From: Tamlana flava
Lineage (GTDB): Bacteria; Bacteroidota; Bacteroidia; Flavobacteriales; Flavobacteriaceae
DNA: 64,000 bases
Direction: 5' to 3'
NCBI RefSeq assembly: GCF_041287255.1
Contig: NZ_JBGGTX010000001.1
Location: forward strand, 124,001 to 188,000
In this document: positions 51,246 through 61,405 of the stretch, piece by piece
Position numbering within the stretch: the stretch's first letter is position 1
Layout: the number at the start of each line of letters is the position of its first letter
Position numbers and translations under genes: made by a program
The notes under the pieces: generated by a model
Seen by the model: only the letters and a program-made list of their open reading frames with translations
What the model was told of the DNA's origin: nothing
The model's database searches: none

Positions 51246-54216
51246 AAAATTCAATTTCTACTATTCGTAATTGGCCTTTTTTATTTTCGGTATCTGTTTC
51301 TTTAAACATATCCAATTCCTTGTTGGGGTCTACTTCAACTATTTGGTTGAATGCATCACTATCGATATTAATTCCTATTAACTCAATGGTAATCTCATTA
51401 GATAAAACTGGTTTTAAAGGCATGGTGATATACCCTAAACTTCTTTCTGTTTCCCCTTCATAAACCAATTGATTATCCGCTAAAATACGAATTGGGTAGC
51501 TTTTTCTGCGCCAACCCGAAAATTTCACAACACATTCGTTTACCAATGATGGTTTCGTTAAGATATAGGTGATTTTCCCTGTTTTAATCCTGCCGTCATT
51601 GCGCCATTCGGTTAATTCATTGTCGTCATAACTATTATAAACCATATCTTGATTTGATAAAGCTTTGGCATGACTAATGAAAACGGGGTTCCGTTTTACA
51701 GAATAAGAAGGCGTTTGTCGTGTTGTCCCGCGCTCTAAATACGATGGCAACCTATGATTGGGTAACTGAGTAGAAAGTCCGTTTTCTGACTCAAATGGAA
51801 TCGTATTAAAAATGATTTTGTCTCTTTTTAAACCCTGTGATTTTGCCTCAATGCTGATTTTATCTGCTTCAAAACTTGAACGAATCATCACTCGGTTCAC
51901 CCCATTTTCAACAGGAAGATTTTTAGAAAGAATATAATTATCTGGCCCCTTAGCAATACCGCCCAGCCAAGTAGCATTTCCTTTTAATGAGAATTCAATT
52001 AAGCTATTATCAATTGGGCATCTGTGGCCGTTTTTATCTACCACTTCAATATCTACCAAAGCAACATCAGCGCCATTGGCCAAAAACCCATTGGGGTTGA
52101 TGTGTGGGGTCAATTTTATTCGAAATGGTTTTCCTGCTGTTGTTTTTTCATCCTCACTCAGTATATTTCCACTAGCATCATAACTCACTGCTTTTACTCT
52201 ACCACTTTCCCACTGAATGTTTTTAAAAGTGAACAAAAAACTATGACTTTTTTCACCAAGACCTTTAGATTTTCCATTTACAAATAGTTCAACCCGTTCA
52301 CCTGAGGATACTACGTAAATATTTTTGACGACATCCTTGGCATAGTTCCAGTGGCCTAAAATATGGGTTTTATAATGTTCAATATCTACCCAACCGTCCC
52401 ACATAACTTGATGGGCAAAATACCCATCTTTTGGAATTCGCATAGGGTCGACTTCCCCGCTTCTTCTGTAATTCTCGGCACCCCTGAAATGCGTATTTGT
52501 ATCTGAAAAAATAATATTTACCCCTCCAGAGCTTACACGATGGCCTGTACCAGGACGTTCAACGTAATAATCATTCCAACGGACAACATTTTCAATGGCA
52601 TGTGAATCTTGATTACGGTTGTATGGGCTGGCATCAGCCACTTTACTTCCGTTTACATTGGTATGTGTGGTGCCACCATCACCATCTTTGTGGTATGGCG
52701 GACTGTATTCATCCCAATATTTTCTTAAGCCTTCGTCTCGTGAATATTCAGTTGCCCAAAGTGGTTTACCCGCACTTTTGTTAATGTAAAGCATTTCACC
52801 ACCGTATTCTGCTTCTTTACTGTCCAACATTTCACGGGAGCCGATGGCCCGCCCACCATGAGGATCATACGTGTTTCTGATGCTTTTCATTTCATGCATG
52901 TGGGGCTCGCTTATCACTTCATTGCCACATTCATAAAAAACAATGCTCGGGTTATTTCTGTTGTAAATTATGGCATCCCGCATTAATGAAACCCTTTGCT
53001 TCCATTGGGTACCTTGTGAATCTCTTTCGGCATCACCAGCAGGCATAGCTTGCATTAAACCTACCCTATCGCAGGATTCCACATCTTGTTTCCATGGTGT
53101 TACATGCATCCACCTAACCAAATTGCCATTGCCCTCAACAATCATTTTATTGCTGAAATCACTAACCCATGCAGGCACGGACATGCCTATTGCTGGCCAT
53201 TCGTTACTGGTGCGTTGCGCATACCCTTTAATTTGGATGACCCTATCGTTTAAAAGAACTTCTCCGTTTTTGAACTCGGTTTTTCTAAAACCAGTCGTAA
53301 TTATCACTTCATCAACTATTTTTCCATCAACCTTTAAACAAGTTTTTACGTTGTATAAATAACCATAACCCCAACTCCAAAAATTTAGATTATTGATTAA
53401 TTGACTGGATTTTAAAATTGCTGTCTGTCCTGAGTTTATTTTAGATTTTTCAGATGAAAATGAAGCAACTTGCTCCTCATTCATGTCGTATACTTCTACA
53501 TACAAAACTACTTCCTTGACTGCTTTAAAATCGTTTTTGACCTCAGTTTCAACATGCACCGCGGCACTTTTATCTTTTACATCGATGTCTTTAGCATAAA
53601 CATAAACGCCAGTAGTTTTCAAGTTGGAAAACAACGGCAAAGTTTGATATAGTTTATTTGTGATGTGCAGATACACGTTTTTGGGAATGCCACCGTAATT
53701 GGCGTTAAAATTGGTATTGTTCCAACGGTAAGTTGCACCAGTAGAAGATTCACTATACTTCCAATCGTTATCAATACGAAGGGCGATTACATTTCTGAAT
53801 GGATAGGGTTTTACCAATTCAGATACATCAAAACCAAAGGCCATGACACCATTTTCGTGCATCCCCACTTTTTGACCGTTTATATAAATTATTCCACCTT
53901 GACGAATGCCTTCAAATTCAATAAACACTTTTTTATTTTCGGCATGTTCTGGCAATACAAATGTTTTTCTATACCAAACAATTCCAGTTGTAAGGTCATC
54001 AATGGCTTTTAAAAATGCCTCTTTTTGGTTATAGGCATAAGGCAATGTTACGGTCTTCCAAGTTGAATCATCAAAATTATTGGTTTCAGCTTGACTGAAA
54101 TCACCAGATTTTAATTTCCAGTCGGAATTGAAGTTGTACTTCCCCCTAACAAATTCTTGAGAAAATGAGAGCGAAGTATAGACAATCCAAAGCGTTAAAA
54201 AAAGTTTTCGTTTCAT
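51232..54216 (-). CDS. GH2 family glycosidase, probable beta-galactosidase
   Basis: 994 aa. Signal peptide (MKRKLFLTLWIVYTSLSFSQ), GH2 sugar-binding domain (about 22-200, GIVWYRKTFVLPEH), immunoglobulin-like domain (about 205-310), and TIM barrel (about 315-600) with acid/base glutamate in VFYECGNEVISEP and nucleophile glutamate in LWATEYSRDEG. DUF4982-like and further beta domains make up the C-terminal part. GH2 enzymes remove beta-galactose, glucuronate or mannose; in an RG-I locus a beta-galactosidase on galactan side chains is the best guess. Expected in the periplasm. The preceding spacer (54217-54344) carries no gene. Confidence 0.9.
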   Translation of the reverse strand: MKRKLFLTLWIVYTSLSFSQEFVRGKYNFNSDWKLKSGDFSQAETNNFDDSTWKTVTLPYAYNQKEAFLKAIDDLTTGIVWYRKTFVLPEHAENKKVFIEFEGIRQGGIIYINGQKVGMHENGVMAFGFDVSELVKPYPFRNVIALRIDNDWKYSESSTGATYRWNNTNFNANYGGIPKNVYLHITNKLYQTLPLFSNLKTTGVYVYAKDIDVKDKSAAVHVETEVKNDFKAVKEVVLYVEVYDMNEEQVASFSSEKSKINSGQTAILKSSQLINNLNFWSWGYGYLYNVKTCLKVDGKIVDEVIITTGFRKTEFKNGEVLLNDRVIQIKGYAQRTSNEWPAIGMSVPAWVSDFSNKMIVEGNGNLVRWMHVTPWKQDVESCDRVGLMQAMPAGDAERDSQGTQWKQRVSLMRDAIIYNRNNPSIVFYECGNEVISEPHMHEMKSIRNTYDPHGGRAIGSREMLDSKEAEYGGEMLYINKSAGKPLWATEYSRDEGLRKYWDEYSPPYHKDGDGGTTHTNVNGSKVADASPYNRNQDSHAIENVVRWNDYYVERPGTGHRVSSGGVNIIFSDTNTHFRGAENYRRSGEVDPMRIPKDGYFAHQVMWDGWVDIEHYKTHILGHWNYAKDVVKNIYVVSSGERVELFVNGKSKGLGEKSHSFLFTFKNIQWESGRVKAVSYDASGNILSEDEKTTAGKPFRIKLTPHINPNGFLANGADVALVDIEVVDKNGHRCPIDNSLIEFSLKGNATWLGGIAKGPDNYILSKNLPVENGVNRVMIRSSFEADKISIEAKSQGLKRDKIIFNTIPFESENGLSTQLPNHRLPSYLERGTTRQTPSYSVKRNPVFISHAKALSNQDMVYNSYDDNELTEWRNDGRIKTGKITYILTKPSLVNECVVKFSGWRRKSYPIRILADNQLVYEGETERSLGYITMPLKPVLSNEITIELIGINIDSDAFNQIVEVDPNKELDMFKETDTENKKGQLRIVEIEFYEKL

Positions 54217-54344
54217 TTTGATTATAAGTTAGCTTCAGTCCTGTACGTATTGCTTATAGCCAGTTTTATTATAGGTTTAAACTTGTTTTTGCCCCTTTTT
54301 CTATTATTATTTTTGGTATAAAAAACCTTTTGTTCGATTAACCT

Positions 54345-55946
54345 CTAAATGGTTTTTACAAATTCCACATCATCAATTTGGCAACTGGCATGGGCTTTTC
54401 CATCGGCGTAAAAGCCAATTTCTACCTTTCCGTTTTTTACTTCGACTTTATTTAAAGTGATTCTTGTCCAGTTTCCATTTTCACTTTTTAAGGATTGACT
54501 TTTATGTATGCCTCCGCTTTCGGCGTAAATTTCCAGTTTATTAAATTTTGAATTGGTCTTGACCGAAGCCGATAAATAATAGGTCCCGCTGGTTAACTCA
54601 ACAAAAGGTGTCGATTCTATCATTTGATAAACCCTGCGCTTAAAAGGAACTTTGTCCTCAATATTTAAACTTTTTTCACCTATTACCTTTTTTCGGTCTT
54701 CCCTCGTATTGAAATAGTTCAATTGTGGCGATTCATCCTCTCCAACCAATACCGTATTTCCTTGATAAATGTGGGTTATCCATCCCGTAATATGCGCCTG
54801 AATGGGTTTAACCGGAGAGGGAATGGTCCTGCGGTCGGCTTCGAAGCTTGGGTTTTTTACATAGTTGTTGTCATCGGACACTTGCCATTCTCCCGTAGTT
54901 TCATTCAAATCCCATGAATTCAATGAATTAAAAACCGGGTTATCTTCTTCAAAAGACAATGGCATCCATTGGTTAAAACCCAAGCCGTTACCGGCAAAAT
55001 TGGCCCAACGGTCGCCACAATACATTACGGTTTCCTGTTTTGTACCTTTAACGTTTACAAAGAATCCGGTTTGGGTAATGTGTGCAAAATCCTCTATACA
55101 ACCAGGTGTGATTAGCATTTCATCGGGTTGGTATGGCCCTCTTATATCATCTGCAACCAAATAATAAGCATACGATGAATCCCAGCCATAAAGGTTGGAA
55201 GCAAACACATAATACTTACCTTGATATTTAAACATACAATTGCCTTCGCGCCCCTTACCCCTATAAATCTCTGTACAGTCGAGTAAATTGACCTTACCGT
55301 TTTTCACTCCTATTTCAGAAATATAAATTTTATTTCGCCCTTGGCCATAAGAATATACCAAATAAGATTTTCCAGTATCATAATCGATAAATACGGTTTG
55401 GTCACCTGTATTTGGTGTGCCAATCATATCCGTCATATCCAAACGTTGATGCCATCTAAAATTTCCTTTGGGCGAATCGGACAAAGCAATCAACACTCCG
55501 TTATTGTGCTGAATAAAGAGCGCATATTTATTGATTTCATTTAAAAATGCTACACCCAATCTGCCCATCCAACGGGTACGCTCATCATGCTTTAGGGCTT
55601 CTTCCAGTTTTAGGACGTTATTTTCAAAGGTCCAGTTCACCAAATCTGTAGAACTGTAACAGGATACAGCCACAAAATTATCTTTAGGTTGTGTGTATGA
55701 AGGATCCTGACGGTACAGTTCAGCTTCATTATAATGCGCACCATACCAAAAATATTTTTGCACGCCAGTTTCAGGGTCAGGAAATTCAAAAATACCACCG
55801 CCCTGACTAAAAATTGGCTGGCCATCAACGGTATTCCAAAAATGATCGTTTTTAATATTAAAGAATTGTGCAAAAACCGAATAATTCAAAAAAAACATAA
55901 ATAAAATGCTTAAATGCATTTTTCGTGTAATCTTAATGACGATCAT
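54345..55946 (-). CDS. GH43 family glycosidase with C-terminal carbohydrate-binding-like domain
   Basis: 533 aa; the start at 55946 is an ATG, with a second one at 55919 directly before a signal peptide (MHLSILFMFFLNYSVFAQ). The five-bladed propeller (about 40-345) has FSQGGGIFEFPDP and YFWYGAHYNE, similar to the HAHGGG...YYWYGE start of GH43 subfamilies 24 and 34, which contain galactan-acting enzymes. The C-terminal segment (about 355-533) is a CBM-like jellyroll (SGTYYLSASVKTNSKFNKLE). A beta-galactan side-chain role is inferred. It lies 51 nt after the GH105 gene in the minus-strand run. Confidence 0.82.
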   Translation of the reverse strand: MIVIKITRKMHLSILFMFFLNYSVFAQFFNIKNDHFWNTVDGQPIFSQGGGIFEFPDPETGVQKYFWYGAHYNEAELYRQDPSYTQPKDNFVAVSCYSSTDLVNWTFENNVLKLEEALKHDERTRWMGRLGVAFLNEINKYALFIQHNNGVLIALSDSPKGNFRWHQRLDMTDMIGTPNTGDQTVFIDYDTGKSYLVYSYGQGRNKIYISEIGVKNGKVNLLDCTEIYRGKGREGNCMFKYQGKYYVFASNLYGWDSSYAYYLVADDIRGPYQPDEMLITPGCIEDFAHITQTGFFVNVKGTKQETVMYCGDRWANFAGNGLGFNQWMPLSFEEDNPVFNSLNSWDLNETTGEWQVSDDNNYVKNPSFEADRRTIPSPVKPIQAHITGWITHIYQGNTVLVGEDESPQLNYFNTREDRKKVIGEKSLNIEDKVPFKRRVYQMIESTPFVELTSGTYYLSASVKTNSKFNKLEIYAESGGIHKSQSLKSENGNWTRITLNKVEVKNGKVEIGFYADGKAHASCQIDDVEFVKTI

Positions 55947-55997
55947 TCTTAAAAAATATTCTAGGCTTTATTTTGAATATAAATTGTTTGATATAAA

Positions 55998-57122
55998 TTA
56001 TTGAATTCTATAAATCTCTGCTCCTGCCAATAAAAAGCATCCTAAACCATAATCTTCAAAATCTGGAACTTTATCGTAAGACAATGGCTGCCCATCCTTT
56101 GGTTCTTTTCCGGTAGATTGCAACCAACCTAAAAAGCCATTTTTGTGTAAGGCGTCTTCAGTTATGGCTGCCCATCCTTTTAACACTACGGGTAAATACT
56201 TTTCTCTATCTAAAATACCGTTATTAATCCCATAAGCCATTCCATAGATAAATAGGGCAGTTCCTGAAGTTTCCTTGCCACCATAATGTGTTGGGTCATG
56301 CAAGCTTACATTCCAAAATCCATCTTTACGCTGGATGGGAACCAATGCTTGAGCCATCGATTTTAAATCCATAATGTATTGCTCTCTGTGGGGTGCATCT
56401 TCTGGAATAATGGCCAACGTTTTTGCCAAAGCTCCAATAACCCAACCATTTCCACGGCTCCAATAAGCATCCTCTCCATTAGGTTCCACATAAGGCGGGT
56501 CAAAATCAGCATCACGCCACCAAAGTCCATCTTTCGGGTTGAACAAACCATTGTCCCCGTGCTTATCTCTTGTGTACATATACATGTCGTACATTTTTTC
56601 AAAGTAACGCTCATCGTTTTCCAAAACGCCTAATTTAGCAAACACGGGCATGCCCATTTGTATGGCGTCAATCCATGACCAATCATCCAATTGCGGCGTA
56701 TTCAACAACATATTGATGCAGGCTTTCGTGTTTTTTAATTTTTTAGAATCAGGTTCTAAATTATACAAATCAATATACGTTTGCGCAGCACAATAATCAT
56801 CCGCATTACGGTTCGCATTACCGTTTCTAAATCCCCATTTGTGGAACTCAGCCCATTCATAAGCATATTGGTAATATTCTTCTTTTGGATAGATTTCATG
56901 TAATGCCATCAAGCCCTCGTAATAAACGCCACGCGTCCAAATATTACTTGGGCGTTCCTTATTTGTAACTATGGTTTTACCTACATCAGGCCATTTTTCC
57001 ATGAAGTATTTGTTAGCCAATTGCATATGCTGCAAAATTTCTTTTTTATCTGGAATTTCTTGAGCCGTTAAAAGTTGTAACGATAAAAAAGCGATTAAAA
57101 AATAAGCGATACGTGTATTCAT
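55998..57122 (-). CDS. GH105 unsaturated rhamnogalacturonyl hydrolase (YteR-like)
   Basis: 374 aa. I place the start at the ATG at 57122 because it gives a signal peptide (MNTRIAYFLIAFLSLQLLTAQ) and 8 nt spacing to the GH106 stop; the longer frame from 57188 would overlap GH106. The (alpha/alpha)6 barrel has IWTRGVYYEGLMAL, the catalytic Asp region NADDYCAAQTYIDLY, WSWIDAIQMGMPVFAKL, and YWSRGNGWVIGALAKTL with SGTALFIYGMAYGI. GH105 enzymes hydrate the unsaturated uronic acid left by lyases, releasing it from rhamnose. This fits as the step after PL4. Confidence 0.92.
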   Translation of the reverse strand: MNTRIAYFLIAFLSLQLLTAQEIPDKKEILQHMQLANKYFMEKWPDVGKTIVTNKERPSNIWTRGVYYEGLMALHEIYPKEEYYQYAYEWAEFHKWGFRNGNANRNADDYCAAQTYIDLYNLEPDSKKLKNTKACINMLLNTPQLDDWSWIDAIQMGMPVFAKLGVLENDERYFEKMYDMYMYTRDKHGDNGLFNPKDGLWWRDADFDPPYVEPNGEDAYWSRGNGWVIGALAKTLAIIPEDAPHREQYIMDLKSMAQALVPIQRKDGFWNVSLHDPTHYGGKETSGTALFIYGMAYGINNGILDREKYLPVVLKGWAAITEDALHKNGFLGWLQSTGKEPKDGQPLSYDKVPDFEDYGLGCFLLAGAEIYRIQ

Positions 57123-57130
57123 TTTGTGTG

Positions 57131-59863
57131 TTATTTTAAAGCTGTTAATGTAACAGGACCAAGAATACCAGAAGGCATTGGGTTCCATTTGGTGGCATCA
57201 AATTTTTGGTAATCTTTGTTCACCATGTTAATTTCGTAAAAGTTTTTCCATTCTTCACCTCGTAATTCCTTAGCTCGAATTCTATTGGCTGAAAGGTTAG
57301 TCACCTCTAAAGTTAATGTATTCGTTCCTTCAAGAAGTGGGCCGATATTTATTTCGAAAGGGTTTGCCCAAAGCGTGCCCATATAATTACCATTTACCCA
57401 AACTTTGGCGCTTTCCCTAACATCACCCAAGGTTAACCTCCAATTTTTAATAGATGCGTCAGGGTTTTCGAATTCGATTTCATATTTGGCGGTTCCTGAA
57501 AAGTTCTCAGTTTTTTCGCCTAAAGTTGTCCAAGAGACAAGTTCTTTCATATTGGCATTGTCGGGCAATTCTGGACCACCGTGTAAAAACGAAATCTGCC
57601 AATCGCCTTCAATATTATAGGTTATGTTTGTGGATTCTAAATAATTCCAATTTTCGATATTGGAACCTCCTCCAGTCCTTAAAAACAAAGCACCACCGGG
57701 TTTTACGTTTATTCTAACTAACGTTTTTCCATTTTCCTGTTTTACTTCAGCCTTACCATAAGCCTTCGATTTTGGGTCTAAAATCAGTACATCCTCAGAT
57801 TCACTATTAATTGGAATAAATTGATTTATAGTTTTTGAAGTATGGTTGACTAAATAATAAATCTTGCTTCCGTCGCTATCTCTTCTAATATATTTTAAAC
57901 CTGTTTCAACCAATGTTTCTGGGTAAATATTGGCTTCACCTAAATCGGAAAAAACATCTTTTGAAGGTTGAGCGATTGTTTTATTATTTTCTAAAAGCAG
58001 CTTCAATTTGTTGTTTTCTTCTTCGTAATTATTGAAGCCTGGGACCGATTCTGGAACATCTTGAAAAATGATATTGGCACCTTGTTTCTTCAAATCGATT
58101 AAACGATCTAAAGTCTTTAGTGGCATATATTTACAGGTTGGTACAACTAAGGCTTTGTAGTTTCCACCAGGTAATTGAATCGTGTTATTTTTAACGGTAG
58201 CCTTCGCAATAAAATTATCCGAGATAAAATCCAGTGCATATCCTTTTTGCATCAAGCCTTTTGTGGTGTTGTAAAATGGCTCATGGTGCAACCATTCTTC
58301 CAATGAATGGATTTTAAACTGAAAAAACAAGCTTCCTTTCAAATAAGTATTCCAAACATTATAAATAGGCCAATACAACAAAGTTTCGTTATCTGCTTTT
58401 CCTTCTTGCAATAAAGATTGACAATTGGCTATATACGAAAACAGTTGGTTTTCATCTTCACCAATAGCCAAATTAGGATTAAAATTTACCGAAGCGTAAA
58501 ATTTCCAACCAGGCCATGCAGCCCGTTCTGGCGAATAGGTAGTTCCGTGTAAAAATACATGGTTTACACCGTTTAAAAACAAATCTTCAACTTCGGGTTT
58601 ACATTGTGATAAAGCGACTTTAAAATGGTCGCGTAACCAAGTGAATGTTTCAGAAGATGTTAATGGCTTACCTGAAATATGTGCCGCCGATGACGAAAAT
58701 TTAAGCATAACAGGGTCGGCATCACCTTCACGGATATCTTCCATTTCTCGTCTCAAACCTGGAATATCATAGGGCATAGAACCAAAGGTTTCACACTCTG
58801 GAATGTCGGCTGAGGCATACAAATCGATTAAATTGCCTGGTGAACCATGAGCTTGTAACCTAGATTTAAAATTATGATTGTTTGCCCATTGCGTCCAAGG
58901 TTCATCGAATTTATAAAGCAATAAATCTGATAAGGTTTCTCGGTAATCACTTTTTACGCGATTGCCTTCGTCTGTGTCTTCTTCACTTAACAATAAAGGT
59001 AAATGCGGCTTTAAATCGTATTTTCTATATTGCTGAAAAGCTTCAAAAAAGTTAGGAGTAAAATCGGTTCCATAAACTTCATAGCTATCATTAAAAATAG
59101 ATCGGATTTTTCCCGAGAAACCAATAAAAGCTTCGCCAAAAGGTTTTACGTATGTATTTAATGCCTCTTCAGAATAATGGTCTAATGTAAATCCTTTTGC
59201 ACCGGGAGCAGCACGCTTTACTTGTTGTCCTGTTTTTCCCGTGAAGACTGCAATAATAGTGTAATTATCGTCTTTGGCTTCCATAGTAATTTTATTGTCT
59301 TTCAATTCGGAAGTTAAATCAAAATAAGCGCCACTTTCTCCATAAGCCAAAATATAATTTAAAGTAGCGGGCTGTCTTTCTCTGGGGTTTTCAACCTTGA
59401 TTTCCCTTGAAAAAGTTTCTCCCTTTTTTACTTCATATTTTTGGGTGATTAACTTAGTTGCAGCATATTCTCTAGTTACTTGGGGACCGCCATAGGGCCA
59501 ACCTGTTCCCAAAGTTAAATCGACTTGCATTCCCAAACTATCGGCTACTTTTGTCGTATAGCTTAACATGCGCATCCATTTTGTAGACAGGTAATCAATG
59601 AAGTTTTCTTCCTCACCTTTTACACCATAAATAGGAGCGATTTCAACGCCACCAATACCAACTCTTTGCAAATCGATTAAGTTTTGTTTAATGTTTACAG
59701 AATCTACGGCACTGCCCATCCACCACCAGCGCGTCCAAGGTTTTGTTTCTGATTTTATTTCAGGAAAAATACTCACATCAGCTATTTCACTGTTTTTTGG
59801 CCCTGAACATGAGCATATTAGAATACCCATCAGGGCAATAACTATAAGGTTGTTTTTTCGCAT
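57131..59863 (-). CDS. GH106 alpha-L-rhamnosidase, lipoprotein
   Basis: 910 aa. A lipoprotein signal (MRKNNLIVIALMGILICSCS) anchors it. The GH106 N-terminal block has TRWWWMGSAVDS, GGVEIAPIYGVKG and LTLGTGWPYGGPQVT; the barrel follows with GSMPYDIPGLRREMEDIREG and TSSETFTW; the C-terminal jellyroll has WRLTLGDVRESAKVWVNGN and GTLWANPFEINI, the GH2-like galactose-binding fold that ends GH106 proteins. The enzyme removes alpha-L-rhamnose from pectin oligomers, feeding the rhamnose pathway encoded upstream. Spacing to PL22 (9 nt) and GH105 (8 nt) shows one operon. Confidence 0.92.
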   Translation of the reverse strand: MRKNNLIVIALMGILICSCSGPKNSEIADVSIFPEIKSETKPWTRWWWMGSAVDSVNIKQNLIDLQRVGIGGVEIAPIYGVKGEEENFIDYLSTKWMRMLSYTTKVADSLGMQVDLTLGTGWPYGGPQVTREYAATKLITQKYEVKKGETFSREIKVENPRERQPATLNYILAYGESGAYFDLTSELKDNKITMEAKDDNYTIIAVFTGKTGQQVKRAAPGAKGFTLDHYSEEALNTYVKPFGEAFIGFSGKIRSIFNDSYEVYGTDFTPNFFEAFQQYRKYDLKPHLPLLLSEEDTDEGNRVKSDYRETLSDLLLYKFDEPWTQWANNHNFKSRLQAHGSPGNLIDLYASADIPECETFGSMPYDIPGLRREMEDIREGDADPVMLKFSSSAAHISGKPLTSSETFTWLRDHFKVALSQCKPEVEDLFLNGVNHVFLHGTTYSPERAAWPGWKFYASVNFNPNLAIGEDENQLFSYIANCQSLLQEGKADNETLLYWPIYNVWNTYLKGSLFFQFKIHSLEEWLHHEPFYNTTKGLMQKGYALDFISDNFIAKATVKNNTIQLPGGNYKALVVPTCKYMPLKTLDRLIDLKKQGANIIFQDVPESVPGFNNYEEENNKLKLLLENNKTIAQPSKDVFSDLGEANIYPETLVETGLKYIRRDSDGSKIYYLVNHTSKTINQFIPINSESEDVLILDPKSKAYGKAEVKQENGKTLVRINVKPGGALFLRTGGGSNIENWNYLESTNITYNIEGDWQISFLHGGPELPDNANMKELVSWTTLGEKTENFSGTAKYEIEFENPDASIKNWRLTLGDVRESAKVWVNGNYMGTLWANPFEINIGPLLEGTNTLTLEVTNLSANRIRAKELRGEEWKNFYEINMVNKDYQKFDATKWNPMPSGILGPVTLTALK

Positions 59864-59872
59864 AGTTTTAGT

Positions 59873-61132
59873 TTAGTGGTGTTTTTTTATATCTACAGCA
59901 TAAATTTGAGTGCTTCCTTCAAAGTTAGCTCTAAAAATAATTTGTTTTCCATCTGGAGAAAAATGGACGTTAGGCTCTAAATCGTAATCATGGTTTTTCA
60001 TATTGACCAATTTAGTGGAAACCAAGCTATCTCCTTTTGGAACAAAATGATACAACCACATGCCATCTTTGGCACGTGCTACCTGACCAGGGTCGCCGCC
60101 ATCACCGGCAAATGTTTTTTGGTCTGGTGATATATTAAAATGAATGGACCACTCATCTCGTTTTAGGGCGTATCTCGTTTCTTCTTCTTTAACTAAATGT
60201 TTTCCTGCTAAGTAAAATGTGACACTCCTTGGAATTTGAAGGTCGAACCAAATGGTTTTTCCATCTGGACTTAAGAATTCGTGACCAGCTATTTCCCTTT
60301 CCAACGTTCTTTTGTGCATCAATTCGTTTTTTCCCGTTTCAATGTCAATTGTCCATATTCTATCTACTTTGTGCCATGGACCTTCGTGACAATACATTAA
60401 AAGCTCCGGATTGGTTGGTGAAAATTGGATGTGGTTTAACCAAGCATTTTCGGAATATATCGTATTGAAAGCTTTGGTGTTTACGTTTATTGTAAATAAA
60501 CTGCGTTCGAGTTTGGCTTCATAAATTTTATCAAAATAACTTGACTTAGCCGGGTTTTTTTTAAAAATCTCACTTTCTTCTTTGGTAATAAGTGCTCCCG
60601 CCAAAAGGGTTTCGTCCGCATTAAGTGTAGAAACCGAACCTAAAATACTATCCTCAAACTTGTAAATAAACTCTGTTTCATGCGTATCTATATGCGTGGC
60701 AAAAACACTATCCTTTATTTGATAAAAAACTTTTCGGGTTTTAGGGCCAACTATTTCACCTCTTTTCCCTCCAACCCTATCGGTTATTTGGTCAATATCC
60801 TTAGTTTGAAGATTAATAGTAAAAAATTGACTCCCCGTTTCAGTCTGTCCCGCAAAAACCATCAAATCTTGCTTACCATCCTTTGATTTTAAAAACGGAT
60901 TATTATGAAAATAAAAACTACGGTTATCTCCTTCCCTGTCAACCAACTTTTCAACCTTATGCCCTGTTGCAGAATCTATCCAAACTTTCGCCAAGGAACT
61001 TTCTTTCCCTGTTTCCATCATTGGAATTTGAACCAATTCACCCTTTGCAGAAATAGTGTCTTTTGATTGATTTTCTTTGCATGAAACGTTCAGTAGAATA
61101 AGAAGTGCTAAAGTTGGCGGTAAAAATTTCAT
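59873..61132 (-). CDS. PL22-like oligogalacturonate lyase, lipoprotein
   Basis: 419 aa with a lipoprotein signal (MKFLPPTLALLILLNVSC, lipid on C18). The rest is a seven-bladed beta-propeller. Family segments are WIDSATGHKVEKLVDREGDN, NHIQFSPTNPELLMYCHEGPW, DRIWTIDIETGKN, REIAGHEFLSPDGKTIWFD and NVHFSPDGKQIIFRANFEG, containing the histidines and glutamine that hold Mn2+ in oligogalacturonate lyases. PL22 cleaves short uronides by beta-elimination to unsaturated monosaccharides. Classical PL22 is cytoplasmic; a lipid-anchored form is less usual. First gene of the minus-strand enzyme operon. Confidence 0.87.
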   Translation of the reverse strand: MKFLPPTLALLILLNVSCKENQSKDTISAKGELVQIPMMETGKESSLAKVWIDSATGHKVEKLVDREGDNRSFYFHNNPFLKSKDGKQDLMVFAGQTETGSQFFTINLQTKDIDQITDRVGGKRGEIVGPKTRKVFYQIKDSVFATHIDTHETEFIYKFEDSILGSVSTLNADETLLAGALITKEESEIFKKNPAKSSYFDKIYEAKLERSLFTINVNTKAFNTIYSENAWLNHIQFSPTNPELLMYCHEGPWHKVDRIWTIDIETGKNELMHKRTLEREIAGHEFLSPDGKTIWFDLQIPRSVTFYLAGKHLVKEEETRYALKRDEWSIHFNISPDQKTFAGDGGDPGQVARAKDGMWLYHFVPKGDSLVSTKLVNMKNHDYDLEPNVHFSPDGKQIIFRANFEGSTQIYAVDIKKHH

Positions 61133-61215
61133 AAATTTAAGATTATTGTAGTTTATTTTTCAGCGGTTTAATTAAATGCATTCTACCCGTAAATTACGTC
61201 AAAAAAAATTTTTAA

Positions 61216-61261
61216 TAAAATTAAGCTTCTCAATTATGTATTCTATCCTGTGGCATCCTGT
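61216..61261 (-). promoter_or_regulatory. Regulated promoter of the PL22-GH106-GH105 operon (ACAGGAT x2 - 21 nt - TAATTTTA)
   Basis: On the minus strand ACAGGAT (61261-61255) is repeated exactly 10 bp on at 61251-61245, then 21 nt, then TAATTTTA (61223-61216). The gene starts at 61132. This is the clearest of the four direct repeats. Confidence 0.7.
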
Positions 61262-61405
61262 TTTCTTTCTACATTTGAGACCTATCTCTCAAAAAAATAA
61301 CGGTTCTTAAAAATTTAGCATTTCGGCATAAACTGTTGATATCCGCATGATATATTTATTTAATAAATGTTTTGACTATCAATTATAAACAATTTATATG
61401 ATTAA

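Noticed and set aside
54217..54246. ACAGGAC (minus strand, 54244-54238) upstream of the GH2 gene as a fifth copy of the shared promoter
   Set aside because: Counting 21 nt downstream lands on the start codon instead of a -7 box, the last base of the motif differs and no half-site 10 bp upstream is convincing; the GH2 gene is more likely read from the upstream operon.
57123..57188. Longer N-terminus for the GH105 protein, overlapping the GH106 gene
   Set aside because: The extension has no signal-peptide character; the ATG at 57122 starts a clean signal peptide with normal operon spacing.
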